47,655 nucleotides of DNA from Bacteroidales bacterium (GCA_030681475.1 JAUXWT010000078.1:1-47655), one strand, 5' to 3'. Shown: positions 1-7,254, numbered from the stretch's first letter. The notes: generated from the letters alone by a model not told the origin. Program-made: numbers and translations.

Positions 1-1
1 A

Positions 2-93
2 GGGGACGAGGGGACGGGGGGACGGGGGGACAGGGGGACGGGGGGACGGGGGGACAGGCGGACGGGTGGGCGGATGGGTGGACGGGCGTGTAA
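2..93. repeat. GGGGACGG octamer tandem array
   Basis: About eleven 8-bp units follow one another without spacing: GGGGACGA, GGGGACGG, GGGGACGG, GGGGACAG and so on, decaying to GCGGACGG and GTGGGCGG at the right end. The same word, or its complement CTGTCCCC, recurs at about 22987-23000, 39542-39583, 39941-39982 and 45515-45575. No gene is seen in it. Confidence 0.9.
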
Positions 94-121
94 AGTTATG
101 AAATGATAGGTTTACTCACCC

Positions 122-177
122 GTCACGTGTCATCCGTCACCTGTCACGTGTCACGCGTCACGTGTCACGCGTCACGT
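122..177. repeat. GTCACGN heptamer tandem array
   Basis: Eight consecutive 7-bp units: GTCACGT, GTCATCC, GTCACCT, GTCACGT, GTCACGC, GTCACGT, GTCACGC, GTCACGT. The array ends 5 nt from the stop codon of the minus-strand lipoprotein gene that follows. Together with the octamer array to its left it forms a composite that recurs in the same plus-strand order near 23000 and 39980. Confidence 0.92.
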
Positions 178-182
178 GTAAT

Positions 183-902
183 CTACTTTGCCTTATTCCC
201 GGGGTAAAAGAAATAATCAAGATCATACCCATTGAGGATCAATTCATCTCTGTTTTTTCGATAAAAATCCCGGATGGCTTCAACAGGAACCACTGCGTTC
301 AATCCATACTGGATATGGTCGCTTTTTCCAACGACGGCATCCCCCCGGTAGGCCATCCAATCCGGAGTTCGTTGCTGGTCCGTGGCTGGTTTAAGATACT
401 CTTCCCGGGTCGAATGCACAGTCTTCACCATCCCCAACAGTTCAAAATCCGGAATCCCGCTCCGTGTTGCAAGAATAATCCCTCCGCTGAATCCATGGTT
501 TAACAGCGCATCAATGGAAAAGTCGCCCATCGGCCGTTTTGGGGCAGGACTGGCAAGTCCCCTGGTCATTACCTGGTTGCCTAATGGAAAGCCAAATATG
601 TAAACAATACTTCCCCATCCAAGGTCACTTGCATAACCTGAATGATATTGGAGAGGTATTACAGTATCGGTGAGCATTTCGCACTTTTTTCCAAGGATGG
701 CGATATCGTTCGAAATATCAATAGCTGTTCCGGAAACAGTCTCGTTGGTTGAGATCACGCCCCAGGCTGCGTTTTTGGCAGGAAAATCGCTGGTGTACTT
801 GTCTTTAGCGGCGGTTCTGCTTTTTAAGGCGACTATCTTTTCTGCACACCCCCACAACAGGCAAAAGATGAAAATGGACAATATCGGCACGAACCTCTTC
901 AT
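183..902 (-). CDS. Lipoprotein with degenerate trypsin-like protease domain
   Basis: 239 residues. The N-terminus is a lipoprotein signal: MKR, a hydrophobic run, then lipobox LLWGC with Cys19, so the protein is probably anchored in a membrane after cleavage. The body resembles trypsin-like (S1/HtrA-type) domains. SNDIAIL matches the Asp-containing DIAVL strand, and GFSGG near residue 140 matches the GxSGG serine motif. The segment that should carry the catalytic histidine before the Asp strand is absent: VSGTAI runs directly into DISNDIAIL. The enzyme is therefore probably inactive, or has lost a block by deletion. It is a single gene with a tandem array just past its stop. The fold assignment is inference from short motifs. 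Confidence 0.6.
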   Translation of the reverse strand: MKRFVPILSIFIFCLLWGCAEKIVALKSRTAAKDKYTSDFPAKNAAWGVISTNETVSGTAIDISNDIAILGKKCEMLTDTVIPLQYHSGYASDLGWGSIVYIFGFPLGNQVMTRGLASPAPKRPMGDFSIDALLNHGFSGGIILATRSGIPDFELLGMVKTVHSTREEYLKPATDQQRTPDWMAYRGDAVVGKSDHIQYGLNAVVPVEAIRDFYRKNRDELILNGYDLDYFFYPGNKAK

Positions 903-929
903 GAAACGTTACTTTGCCGGGCAAACATT

Positions 930-1478
930 TCAGGCATATTTATTATATGAACATATTTCACCGGTCGTCTTTCTGATCTTGATCCTTACCTGTTCTTTGG
1001 CCGGATAACCCAAGGCAATAATCAACTCGACCCGTTTCTTTTTCGGAACCTCCAGTAACTGTTTCACCTTCTCCTCATCAAACCATCCCATGATGCAAGT
1101 ACCAAGTCCTTCTTCGGTTGCCTGTAAACAGAAATGTTCCACTGCTATGCCAACATCCATCAGGGTGTACGGTTTATCCTTCAGTACCGCGCCCAGCTTT
1201 GAAGTGAGGTTGGGGTCTTCGCGGACAACAGCCACCAGAATGGGTGCCTGCCTTGTAAAATGATTGAAACCCAGCAATTTCGATGTTGCTGCCTTAGCCA
1301 CTTTTTCTTTAAGGATGGGTTCATCAACGACAACCAGTTTCCATGGTTGAGAATTGCATGCAGAAGGGGCAAGCCTGACGGCTTCAATGCAGCGTTCCAG
1401 TTTCTCACGCGCTACCGGCCGGTCAGGATCATAGGCACGCACACTTTGCCGCTGTTGAATCAGATCAAGAAATTTCAT
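930..1478 (-). CDS. Nitroreductase family protein
   Basis: 182 residues from ATG at 1478. A longer frame opens at a TTG (1496), but that codon overlaps the promoter -7 element, so the ATG is preferred. The family uses FMN and NAD(P)H to reduce nitro or quinone groups in the cytoplasm. Family hallmarks: RQSVRAYDPDRPV near the N-terminus (FMN phosphate contact), APSACNSQPW around residue 40, and the C-terminal half GLGTCIMGWF...ALGYPA, which resembles the usual GxGxxxxG...GYP region. Length fits the small ~180-residue group. The physiological substrate cannot be told from sequence. Confidence 0.9.
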   Translation of the reverse strand: MKFLDLIQQRQSVRAYDPDRPVAREKLERCIEAVRLAPSACNSQPWKLVVVDEPILKEKVAKAATSKLLGFNHFTRQAPILVAVVREDPNLTSKLGAVLKDKPYTLMDVGIAVEHFCLQATEEGLGTCIMGWFDEEKVKQLLEVPKKKRVELIIALGYPAKEQVRIKIRKTTGEICSYNKYA

Positions 1479-1493
1479 ATATCGGTTTAATGG

Positions 1494-1525
1494 CAAAGGT
1501 AAACAGAAACCGTTGAAAATATCAA
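1494..1525 (-). promoter_or_regulatory. Bacteroidota-type promoter of the nitroreductase gene
   Basis: On the minus strand, TACCTTTG (1501-1494) matches the Bacteroidota -7 element TAnnTTTG. A TTTTTG whose TTG lies at 1525-1523 sits 21 nt upstream, close to the usual -33 spacing. The predicted transcript start is about 10 nt before the ATG at 1478, giving a very short leader. Confidence 0.5.
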
Positions 1526-1626
1526 AAAGCCGAAATTATCAACAACCTGAATTCATATCGTATTTTTTATTAATTTAGTTCAATAAAATTCAATCGTGAT
1601 TGTCGACAACAAAGTAATTGGTTACC

Positions 1627-1971
1627 ATGGAAATAACAGGAAGGATCATCAGATTATTGCCGCTGCAGTCGGGCGAAGGAAGGAACGGAACCTGGAAAAA
1701 ACAGGAATTTATCATTGAAACTGCTGCCCAGATCCCCCGGAAAATCTGTTTTTCACTCTGGGGTGATAAAATTGACCAGTTCAAACTTGCTGAAGGCGAA
1801 AATGCTGAAGTTTCTTTCGACCTCGAAAGCCGTGAATATAATAACCGCTGGTACACCGAAGCCAAAGCCTGGAAAATAGTTAAAAAAGATACCGGGCAGG
1901 CGATTCCCTCCGAACAGGAACCTCCCCCCGGGGATTTTGAAATGCCGTCGGGGGATGAGATGCCGTTTTAA
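1627..1971 (+). CDS. DUF3127 protein with SSB-like acidic tip
   Basis: 114 residues from ATG 1627; the frame also opens at TTG 1618. The sequence (MEITGRIIRLLPLQSG, then WKKQEFIIET, ISLWGDK-like and VSFDLESREY..RWYTEAKAWKI) matches the DUF3127 family of Bacteroidota, small proteins of predicted OB-fold. The C-terminus is a proline/acid-rich tail ending GDEMPF. This closely resembles the DDDIPF tip that bacterial single-stranded-DNA-binding proteins use to recruit partners. A role in nucleic-acid binding is inference. It is followed at 42 nt by a lysine-rich mini-protein on the same strand. Confidence 0.85.
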   Translation: MEITGRIIRLLPLQSGEGRNGTWKKQEFIIETAAQIPRKICFSLWGDKIDQFKLAEGENAEVSFDLESREYNNRWYTEAKAWKIVKKDTGQAIPSEQEPPPGDFEMPSGDEMPF

Positions 1972-2013
1972 CGGACGAAAAAAAAATGAATATTAACTTT
2001 AAACTATAAAGTC

Positions 2014-2115
2014 ATGTCAAAAGGACAAGATCAAAAAAAAGAGGCCAAGAAGGAACCAACAAAGTCCCTGAAGGAAAAAAGGTTGGAAAAAAAGGAGAAG
2101 AAGGCTAAGAAATAG
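2014..2115 (+). CDS. 33-residue lysine-rich mini-protein
   Basis: ATG 2014 to TAG 2113-2115. The product begins MSKGQDQKKEAKKEP and ends EKKEKKAKK; about 45% of residues are Lys. A poly-Lys/Glu/Ala mini-protein starting MxKGQDxKKExKKEP is, to my recollection, widespread in Bacteroidota as an unnamed hypothetical. That conserved opening and the position behind the DUF3127 gene argue that it is real. The last 11 bases overlap the 3' end of the opposing reductase gene. A nucleic-acid- or ribosome-associated role is possible from charge alone but unproven. Confidence 0.6.
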   Translation: MSKGQDQKKEAKKEPTKSLKEKRLEKKEKKAKK

Positions 2116-2758
2116 TCCTCTTCAGCAATTTGAATGCGTGCATCCATTCGTTGCTGCGAAATCCCGGGATGCACCATAAAATACACAGTGGTTCTATCGC
2201 CCTGGCTGCTTCAACTGCACCCATGTCTTCTGTTTCCCAGCCAAACTGGTCAAGGATTGCAGTTACCTCTTTTTTGGAATTAGCATCATTGCCGCAGATA
2301 AACATGGACGGTTTGATCCCGCCAAAATCGGGGTTGATCATAAGATGGTTTCCAACGCTGTTAAAGGCTTTTACAAAGGATGCTTCCGGGAATGCCGATT
2401 GTAACCGTTCCATCAGGGAATCATTCTGGCCAGTAAAATATTGAAGTACGCCATTGACCGGTGGAATATCCGCAATGGGATTGGTGGTATCGATTACTAT
2501 TTTTCCTTTAAGGTTCTTATCACCGGCTGATCTCAGGACTGTTTCCGAGGCAGTTCCTTTCGAGGCCAGCACAAGGATGTCACCAAATTCAGCGGCATCT
2601 CTGAAACTTCCGACACTCGCCGCATTCGCCTTTTGCCATTCAGCAAGTTTCTCCACGTTTCTGGTGCCAAGCATAACTTCATATCCATATTTCAGGAACC
2701 CGCTGCCCAGTACCTGGGCAACTACACCTGAACCTAAAATTCCAATTTTTATTTTCAT
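2105..2758 (-). CDS. NADPH-dependent F420 reductase-like oxidoreductase
   Basis: 217 residues, ATG 2758. The N-terminal Rossmann motif IGILGSGVVAQVLG is followed by the second-strand signature VMLGTRN, where the Arg usually marks NADP preference. Next come GDILVLASKG and VIDTTNPI, then FVKAFNSVGNHLM, as in the F420-dependent NADP oxidoreductase (NADP_oxidored/npdG-like) family. Many bacterial members have no F420 partner and their substrate is unknown. It converges with the mini-protein gene, overlapping it by 11 bp. The family call is firm; F420 use is not implied. Confidence 0.85.
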   Translation of the reverse strand: MKIKIGILGSGVVAQVLGSGFLKYGYEVMLGTRNVEKLAEWQKANAASVGSFRDAAEFGDILVLASKGTASETVLRSAGDKNLKGKIVIDTTNPIADIPPVNGVLQYFTGQNDSLMERLQSAFPEASFVKAFNSVGNHLMINPDFGGIKPSMFICGNDANSKKEVTAILDQFGWETEDMGAVEAARAIEPLCILWCIPGFRSNEWMHAFKLLKRTIS

Positions 2759-2849
2759 TGTTTCAGTTTTAAATTGTGATTGATTTAATTCCCAGTCGCC
2801 ATTTATTTATGCCTTTTTGCTGACAATTAAGGCAGATTCAATTTGGCAA

Positions 2850-3056
2850 CTATTTCTGACTATTGACACAATAAAAAATGACGCCTAAACAGTAAAGATA
2901 AACCATAATTACAATATAAGGTACACATATACTGAAATTATTTTGAAATTGATATGCCGACAGGACATTACGATTCATTTTGAAGATACGAGAATAAAAA
3001 AAGCCCCGGTTTTCCGTGGCCGAAACTGTTCGGACTTTTCAATTTCGCTACCTCAC
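2850..3056. repeat. Three-copy intergenic element, copy A
   Basis: This gap (2759-3146) has no gene. It holds the first of three diverged copies of one element; the others start near 4675 and 5766. Shared words in order are: CTATTT.TGACTAT, CAATAAAAAATGAC, AAGCAGTAAA (here AAACAGTAAA), TATTTTGAAA, TATGCCGACAG, CATTTTGAAGATA.GA, then a GC-rich patch next to an A run. On the minus strand each copy ends with TAnnTTTAC, similar to a -7 promoter box, 5' of a minus-strand gene. Near 3045 it also carries TTTCGCTACCTCAC, a word shared with the array at 22950. Confidence 0.75.
2996..3018 (-). terminator. Probable intrinsic terminator after the 3147-4628 gene
   Basis: Read on the minus strand: CGG, loop AAAA, CCG, then GGGC and a run of seven T. 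It lies about 130 nt past the stop of the T9SS gene and inside repeat copy A. The stem is short, so strength is uncertain. Confidence 0.4.
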
Positions 3057-3146
3057 AAGTGATGTAATCTTCACCGTTGAATGTATGAGTGAGCTTTGCA
3101 TTTGGGATTTGTTTTCGAAATAAATTTTCCCTGCAAACTCAATGTT

Positions 3147-4628
3147 TCAATCAATTAGAACCTTGATGCTTCCTGTCGCGTTACCTTGATCCTGCACAAT
3201 CCGAAGAAAGTATAGCCCAGCCACTAAGCCATTTCGTGTGATATGGAAATGATTTTCAGTTTGCTCTGACATGCTGACCCGCCGGCCGGTAATATCGTAC
3301 AGGGAGACCTTTAATATGCCTGGTGCCGGTAACCCGCTAACAATGACTTCCGCCTGCTGAATGAATGGGTTCGGAATGACCGAGATTGCCATTTGTATCA
3401 CCTCAGGTTTGCTTTGCAATCCTACCAAGGTTCCGCAATCCTGCGAATAGGGGATACCCCATTCCTCACCATTTTTTTTATAGTAAATGAGCTGGTTTTT
3501 CCAGTATAGGTAGTTCCCGGTTGTGGCAACATTCTTATAATAGTAGGTTCTTCCGAGCCCAACGGTGTAAGTGTTTTCGATGTAATAATAATTTCCGGTG
3601 GGGTAAATCTCACGCCAACACCCTTGTACGAATTCATAATCATCGGGCGAACAAGTTTTGGTAATCCTGCCGTTGATTCCCGCCATCGTTCGGGCATAAC
3701 GGTTTGCGAACCCTTGTAACCGAATAAATTCATCCGGCAACCTGATAAAACAATCCACAAGTTCCGGATCGTTAAAGTGAATGGTCTCTGAAATTGTATC
3801 CCAGAACCGGTAGAAAGTGGGCGGCCAGTTCAAAAGGGTTGTTATTCCGCAATATTCGGTCACATATTTTACAGAATCATTGCCAAAAAGTGTCTTTGAT
3901 AGGATAGTGCGTATCTCATTCGATTCAAAATGAGACCCGTTGTCATTGTAAATATCTTGATTATGAAATATATCTCCAGGCTCAAAGTCATAACAGGCAG
4001 CCACCCCGAAATCCTGGATCCCAATTTCGGGACTGGATTTTCCTGCGAGGTTCCAGGCGACGGTATCGTTTGGGAAAAGGTTGAAATCCACAGTGCGCAC
4101 AAAACCATAATGCTTGCTCAGGCACACGCATATGCCGTTGATGATGTGCGGGAAAACCGTACCATCCTGGTTTCGGGCAGTGAAGGTCATCTCCTTAACC
4201 ATATCTGTTACAGTTAAAAAGGTATCAAGCCGGATGTCGGTGACCTTTGCCTCGATGTATTTGTTGGAAGGAAGGGTGCAAACCGTCCAGGTTTCATTTA
4301 GCAGTGCCTGTGTCCTGAACCGGATTGAATCGGTGTTCATGTTAAGGAAAAGAAAAGTGCCGTCGGGTTTTTGGAGAATAACACGGCTAAGTACGGGCCC
4401 CTGGTTGGTGTCGGAACATTCGTTAGGAACGGGATTCCTGCGTATCGTCCTGAAACTGTAATAAATCGAGTCGGAACCAATGGTTTTTACAGAATCATAC
4501 CGATATCCTCTGAGGTTGAGTAATGAATCATTAAAAAATGTCAAGCCAACTGAGGATATGTTCCTAAAGTTCTGGGAATAAACTGTTTCTGCCAATAAAA
4601 TCATGAAGATCGTGATTAGTCGTTTCAT
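3147..4628 (-). CDS. T9SS-targeted secreted protein, function unknown
   Basis: 493 residues, ATG 4628. There is a signal peptide (MKRLITIFMILLAETVYSQ) and no recognised catalytic domain. The middle is rich in Tyr, Trp, Asp and Asn with two Cys-rich patches (CSDTN..., INGICVCLS and AACYDFEPGD). The last ~75 residues form a type A sorting domain: VIPNPF, then VSLYDITGRRV, then GLVAGLYFLRI and a basic end. This predicts export across the outer membrane by the type IX system and surface attachment or release. It stands alone between repeat copies A and B. Function is unknown. Confidence 0.85.
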   Translation of the reverse strand: MKRLITIFMILLAETVYSQNFRNISSVGLTFFNDSLLNLRGYRYDSVKTIGSDSIYYSFRTIRRNPVPNECSDTNQGPVLSRVILQKPDGTFLFLNMNTDSIRFRTQALLNETWTVCTLPSNKYIEAKVTDIRLDTFLTVTDMVKEMTFTARNQDGTVFPHIINGICVCLSKHYGFVRTVDFNLFPNDTVAWNLAGKSSPEIGIQDFGVAACYDFEPGDIFHNQDIYNDNGSHFESNEIRTILSKTLFGNDSVKYVTEYCGITTLLNWPPTFYRFWDTISETIHFNDPELVDCFIRLPDEFIRLQGFANRYARTMAGINGRITKTCSPDDYEFVQGCWREIYPTGNYYYIENTYTVGLGRTYYYKNVATTGNYLYWKNQLIYYKKNGEEWGIPYSQDCGTLVGLQSKPEVIQMAISVIPNPFIQQAEVIVSGLPAPGILKVSLYDITGRRVSMSEQTENHFHITRNGLVAGLYFLRIVQDQGNATGSIKVLID

Positions 4629-4674
4629 TAGAATTCGAATTACCGGTTTTTTACTAATAAATATGTTTGTGTGG

Positions 4675-4868
4675 GTTGATCCTAAGCAGTAAAGTTACGC
4701 CATAATTGAATTACCAGACCACCTGTTATGAAAATATTTTGAATTTTCTTATTCCGGTATGTTTAAGATCCATTTTGAAGATACGAAATAAATAAAACCG
4801 GTTTGCCGGGGACACAAATCATAAGTAATCTTCATCAGCTAAGGAGTAATAAGCATTATGGGCGACTA
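4675..4868. repeat. Three-copy intergenic element, copy B
   Basis: Second copy, directly 5' of the minus-strand T9SS gene. Words shared with copies A and C are CCTAAGCAGTAAAGTTAC, AAAATATTTTGAA and CCATTTTGAAGATACGA. With copy C it further shares a block (about 4811-4868 here, 5943-6013 there) containing ATCATAAG, TTCATC, AAGGA.TAATAAGCAT and GGGC. Read on the minus strand that block could encode NAYYSLADEDYL and stop; copy C gives DAYYSFTDEGFL and stop. Copies B and C may therefore include the 3' end of a duplicated gene. Confidence 0.7.
4786..4809 (-). terminator. Hairpin plus T-rich run, probable terminator
   Basis: Minus strand: CCGG, loop CAAA, CCGG, then TTTTATTTATTT. It lies within repeat copy B, downstream of the Fic remnant, and would end its transcript. 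Confidence 0.4.
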
Positions 4869-5000
4869 TGCGGATTGATATCGGGCAATATAAGAATTCA
4901 TCAACAACGCATTGCTGATAATACGTGCAGTTAGTTTATTGCCATCTGCAAAGGGCTGTGTGTATGATTTAACACCAACAAACCGGAACGGAGAAGGAAA
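4866..5000 (-). pseudogene. Fic-domain protein remnant
   Basis: A 44-codon open stretch without a start, ending at TAG 4866-4868, reads FPSPFRFVGVKS, then YTQPFADGNKLTARI, then ISNALLMNSYIARY. This matches the Fic core helix-loop-helix, canonical HPFx(D/E)GN(G/K)R followed by TARL.SN. The catalytic His is Gln and the Arg after GNK is Leu. The rest of a normal Fic protein (about 200-350 residues) is absent on both sides. Fic proteins transfer AMP or other phosphate groups to target proteins. The fragment is too short and altered to work. It is adjacent to repeat B and to an unexplained structured stretch on its other side. Confidence 0.6.
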
Positions 5001-5109
5001 AACCTGATCCGATCAGGCTTGAAACCCGATCAGGCCAGGTCATGGAGCCGTATGATCAGTGGTGTGGGAACTCTCCCCGTCTGGGATGCTGGCGGGGCAG
5101 TCTGCTCAA
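5001..5109. other. Structured GC-rich stretch, possible mobile-element end
   Basis: No gene seen. The plus strand holds CCTGATC/GATCAGG inverted words and a CTCCCCGTC...GGCGGGGCAG hairpin around 5072-5100, next to GGAGCCGTATGATC. GAGCCGTATG is reminiscent of the start of group II intron domain V, but the pairing partner CGGTTC is not present. I cannot make a firm call. It sits exactly where the Fic reading frame stops making sense, which would fit an insertion scar. Confidence 0.25.
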
Positions 5110-5727
5110 TTAGCGGGTGTATTTCTTCCTTTGATTTATATCAAATTGTAAAAACAATGATCGCGGCACAATCCTTCCTCTTTGAACAATTACATCCCAT
5201 TCAGGAATTAAATAGGCAATTCTAATTGCTTCTTTTATGAATGCATTATCCTTATTAAGTTGAAAGCCCGATTTCGAAATGCAATACGTAGTATTCCATA
5301 TGATACTATCAATTTCACCCTTTATATTTGGCTGAACTCCAATATTTACTTGAAAATGATCACTTTCCATATTAGGAAGGCCTTCCCAAGTAATTTGACT
5401 ATAAATAAATTCAAGGAAATTATTTGGGTTAGGATCTAATGAAAACTTTGATTCCTTGACTATATAATTGTGGTATAAAACAGTATCTATAAGGTGACCA
5501 TTTGTGAACTGAAGACCACATTCTTCTGTATTTAACTTTCTTGCTTCATTCTCAAATTCTTGTTGAATAATTCTCCTATAATTCTCCCAGTCAGGAATAG
5601 AATTAAGTGGGTTGGTAAAAAGCATCAGTGTATCCCTGCCCCAGATCAGAATATCAGAAAATTGACTTGTTGCAAAAGTTGTGAACGAAAATAGAAGTAA
5701 AACCGGTAGAATGATTATCGTTTTCAT
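5110..5727 (-). CDS. Secreted protein with TonB-C-like end
   Basis: 205 residues from ATG 5727. An ATG at 5745 would add six residues before the signal peptide, so the internal ATG is preferred. The signal peptide is MKTIIILPVLLLFSFTTFA. The last ~45 residues (IKEAIRIAYLIPEWDVIVQR, then RIVPRSLFLQFDI) follow the TonB C-terminal pattern: A.RV..MP.W.P....G..V...Y..PI.F. No transmembrane anchor or proline-rich linker is present, so it is unlikely to be a true energy transducer. Codon use is more AT-rich than in its neighbours. It lies between the structured stretch and repeat copy C. Function unknown. Confidence 0.6.
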   Translation of the reverse strand: MKTIIILPVLLLFSFTTFATSQFSDILIWGRDTLMLFTNPLNSIPDWENYRRIIQQEFENEARKLNTEECGLQFTNGHLIDTVLYHNYIVKESKFSLDPNPNNFLEFIYSQITWEGLPNMESDHFQVNIGVQPNIKGEIDSIIWNTTYCISKSGFQLNKDNAFIKEAIRIAYLIPEWDVIVQRGRIVPRSLFLQFDINQRKKYTR

Positions 5728-5765
5728 AAATATACCCGCTAACATTTCTCGCTAACCGCCTTATG

Positions 5766-6013
5766 GCGGCTATTTTTGACTATAGGCGCAATAAAAAATG
5801 ACACTTAAGCAGTAAATTTACATCATAAATTGCGATATCAGATACACTCATTGTGATATTATTTTGAAAATTCGTATGCCGACAGCTTTCTTTTATTCAT
5901 TTTGAAGATAGGAGAATAAAAAAAAACCGGTTCCTATGGGCCAAAAATTATAAGAACCCTTCATCTGTGAAGGAATAATAAGCATCACGGGCAATAATGA
6001 ATAGGTTAATGCG
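5766..6013. repeat. Three-copy intergenic element, copy C
   Basis: This gap (5746-6072) holds the third and longest copy. It opens CTATTTTTGACTATAGGCG against CTATTTCTGACTATTGACA in copy A, followed by CAATAAAAAATGAC in both. TATGCCGACAG and CATTTTGAAGATAGGAGA also match. Its right part matches copy B and could encode, on the minus strand, a tail ending ARDAYYSFTDEGFL. It is again immediately 5' of a minus-strand gene. Confidence 0.75.
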
Positions 6014-6072
6014 GTATATCCAGCCGCAGCGCTCTATCAGCTGGAAACCCTGTCGATGCTGGTTGTTTTGGG

Positions 6073-7254
6073 TTAAATAAATAAGTTGGCAACCGGTATT
6101 GTGAAGAATTCCTCTACCGGTATTCCTTCCCTGCCGACAAGCAGTATTTTTGTTGGATTGAAATGCCGGGAGAAAGCAGGAATGCCGGTTGATAATTTAT
6201 TCCGCCCACTTTTCACCTCTATCCCAATGGTTTTGTTTCCTTTCTGTAAAACAAAATCTATCTCGTGGTTCCCTTCTCTCCAATAGTAAATGTTAACCTG
6301 CCCGGTGATACATAGATTAAGCAGGTGAGCTCCGATAGCTGATTCGACCCATCGGCCATAAATCTCTGGTTGCCCGGTAATTTCCTTTCGTGGGTTTGGG
6401 CTCAGCGCCGACATCAAAGCCATATTGAATACCTGGAACTTAGGACTGGAAGCACGTTGACGGATCGTTGATGGTGAATATTTTTCCAATCCTTTGATCA
6501 TACCGGCGCCTTCAAGGAGCCTGAGATAATGTGCCAAAGTTGTTGTATTCCCGGCATCTTTCAATTGCCCAAGTATTTTATTATACGAAAGTATCTGTCC
6601 GGAAAATGAACAGGCCAGGTCGAATAGGTTGCGAAGCAGAACAGGTTTGTCAATTCTCACCATTAATAATATATCCCGCATCAGGGTGGTCTCAATCAGC
6701 GAGTAACGGATATAATCCTTCCAGCGGCTTTCGTCTGAAATCAGATCAGCGGGACCCGGATATCCCCCAAACCAGATAAAATCATTGGCTGTGAATCCAA
6801 AAGCATCATGCATCTCATTAAATGACCAGTGCGGAATATTGATCACTTCAAAACGTCCTGCCAGTGATTCACTCAGGCCTTTTTGCAGCATAAGTTGTGA
6901 TGAGCCAAGCAAAATTAGTTTGACCGGAAATTTATCAAAGCTGTCTTTATCCCATTGGATTTTCACCTGGTTGCTCCAGTCAGGAATTTTTTGAATTTCA
7001 TCGATCACAAGCAATGCTTCCGAAGATTCTGCTGAATGTGCCTTCAGTCGGATCGTCTCCCATTGCTGTTGCAACCAAAGTGGCTGTGTAGCTTCATCTG
7101 CTGATGCATAATGCCAGGGAAAGGAATATTTTTCTAAAAGCTGCCTCACAATTGTTGTTTTCCCAACTTGCCGTGGCCCCATCAGAACCTGGATGAACTT
7201 TCGTTCCAAGATCAATCTTTCCCTGATCTTCGAATATAATGGACGCTGAAACAT
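6073..7254 (-). CDS. AAA_14/DUF4143 ATPase
   Basis: 393 residues from ATG 7254 (a longer frame starts at 7287). The N-terminal AAA domain has Walker A GPRQVGKTT at residues 26-34 and Walker B LLVIDEIQKIPDWS near residue 85, followed by the GSS(Q) sensor (LILLGSSQLML). The C-terminal DUF4143 domain includes YYWREGNHEIDFV and IEVKSG, an E..D..EVK arrangement like that of PD-(D/E)xK nuclease-like folds. These ATPases are abundant and mobile in anaerobes; their role is unknown, with toxin or stress roles sometimes suggested. It stands alone, with copy C after its stop. Confidence 0.9.
   Translation of the reverse strand: MFQRPLYSKIRERLILERKFIQVLMGPRQVGKTTIVRQLLEKYSFPWHYASADEATQPLWLQQQWETIRLKAHSAESSEALLVIDEIQKIPDWSNQVKIQWDKDSFDKFPVKLILLGSSQLMLQKGLSESLAGRFEVINIPHWSFNEMHDAFGFTANDFIWFGGYPGPADLISDESRWKDYIRYSLIETTLMRDILLMVRIDKPVLLRNLFDLACSFSGQILSYNKILGQLKDAGNTTTLAHYLRLLEGAGMIKGLEKYSPSTIRQRASSPKFQVFNMALMSALSPNPRKEITGQPEIYGRWVESAIGAHLLNLCITGQVNIYYWREGNHEIDFVLQKGNKTIGIEVKSGRNKLSTGIPAFSRHFNPTKILLVGREGIPVEEFFTIPVANLFI

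Noticed and set aside
2-177. Possible CRISPR array
   Set aside because: Units are 7-8 bp with no spacers; CRISPR repeats are 21-48 bp with unique spacers. The same holds for 45431-45577.
5019-5225. 68-residue plus-strand frame
   Set aside because: It covers the structured block and is antisense to the TonB-C-like gene; no protein character.
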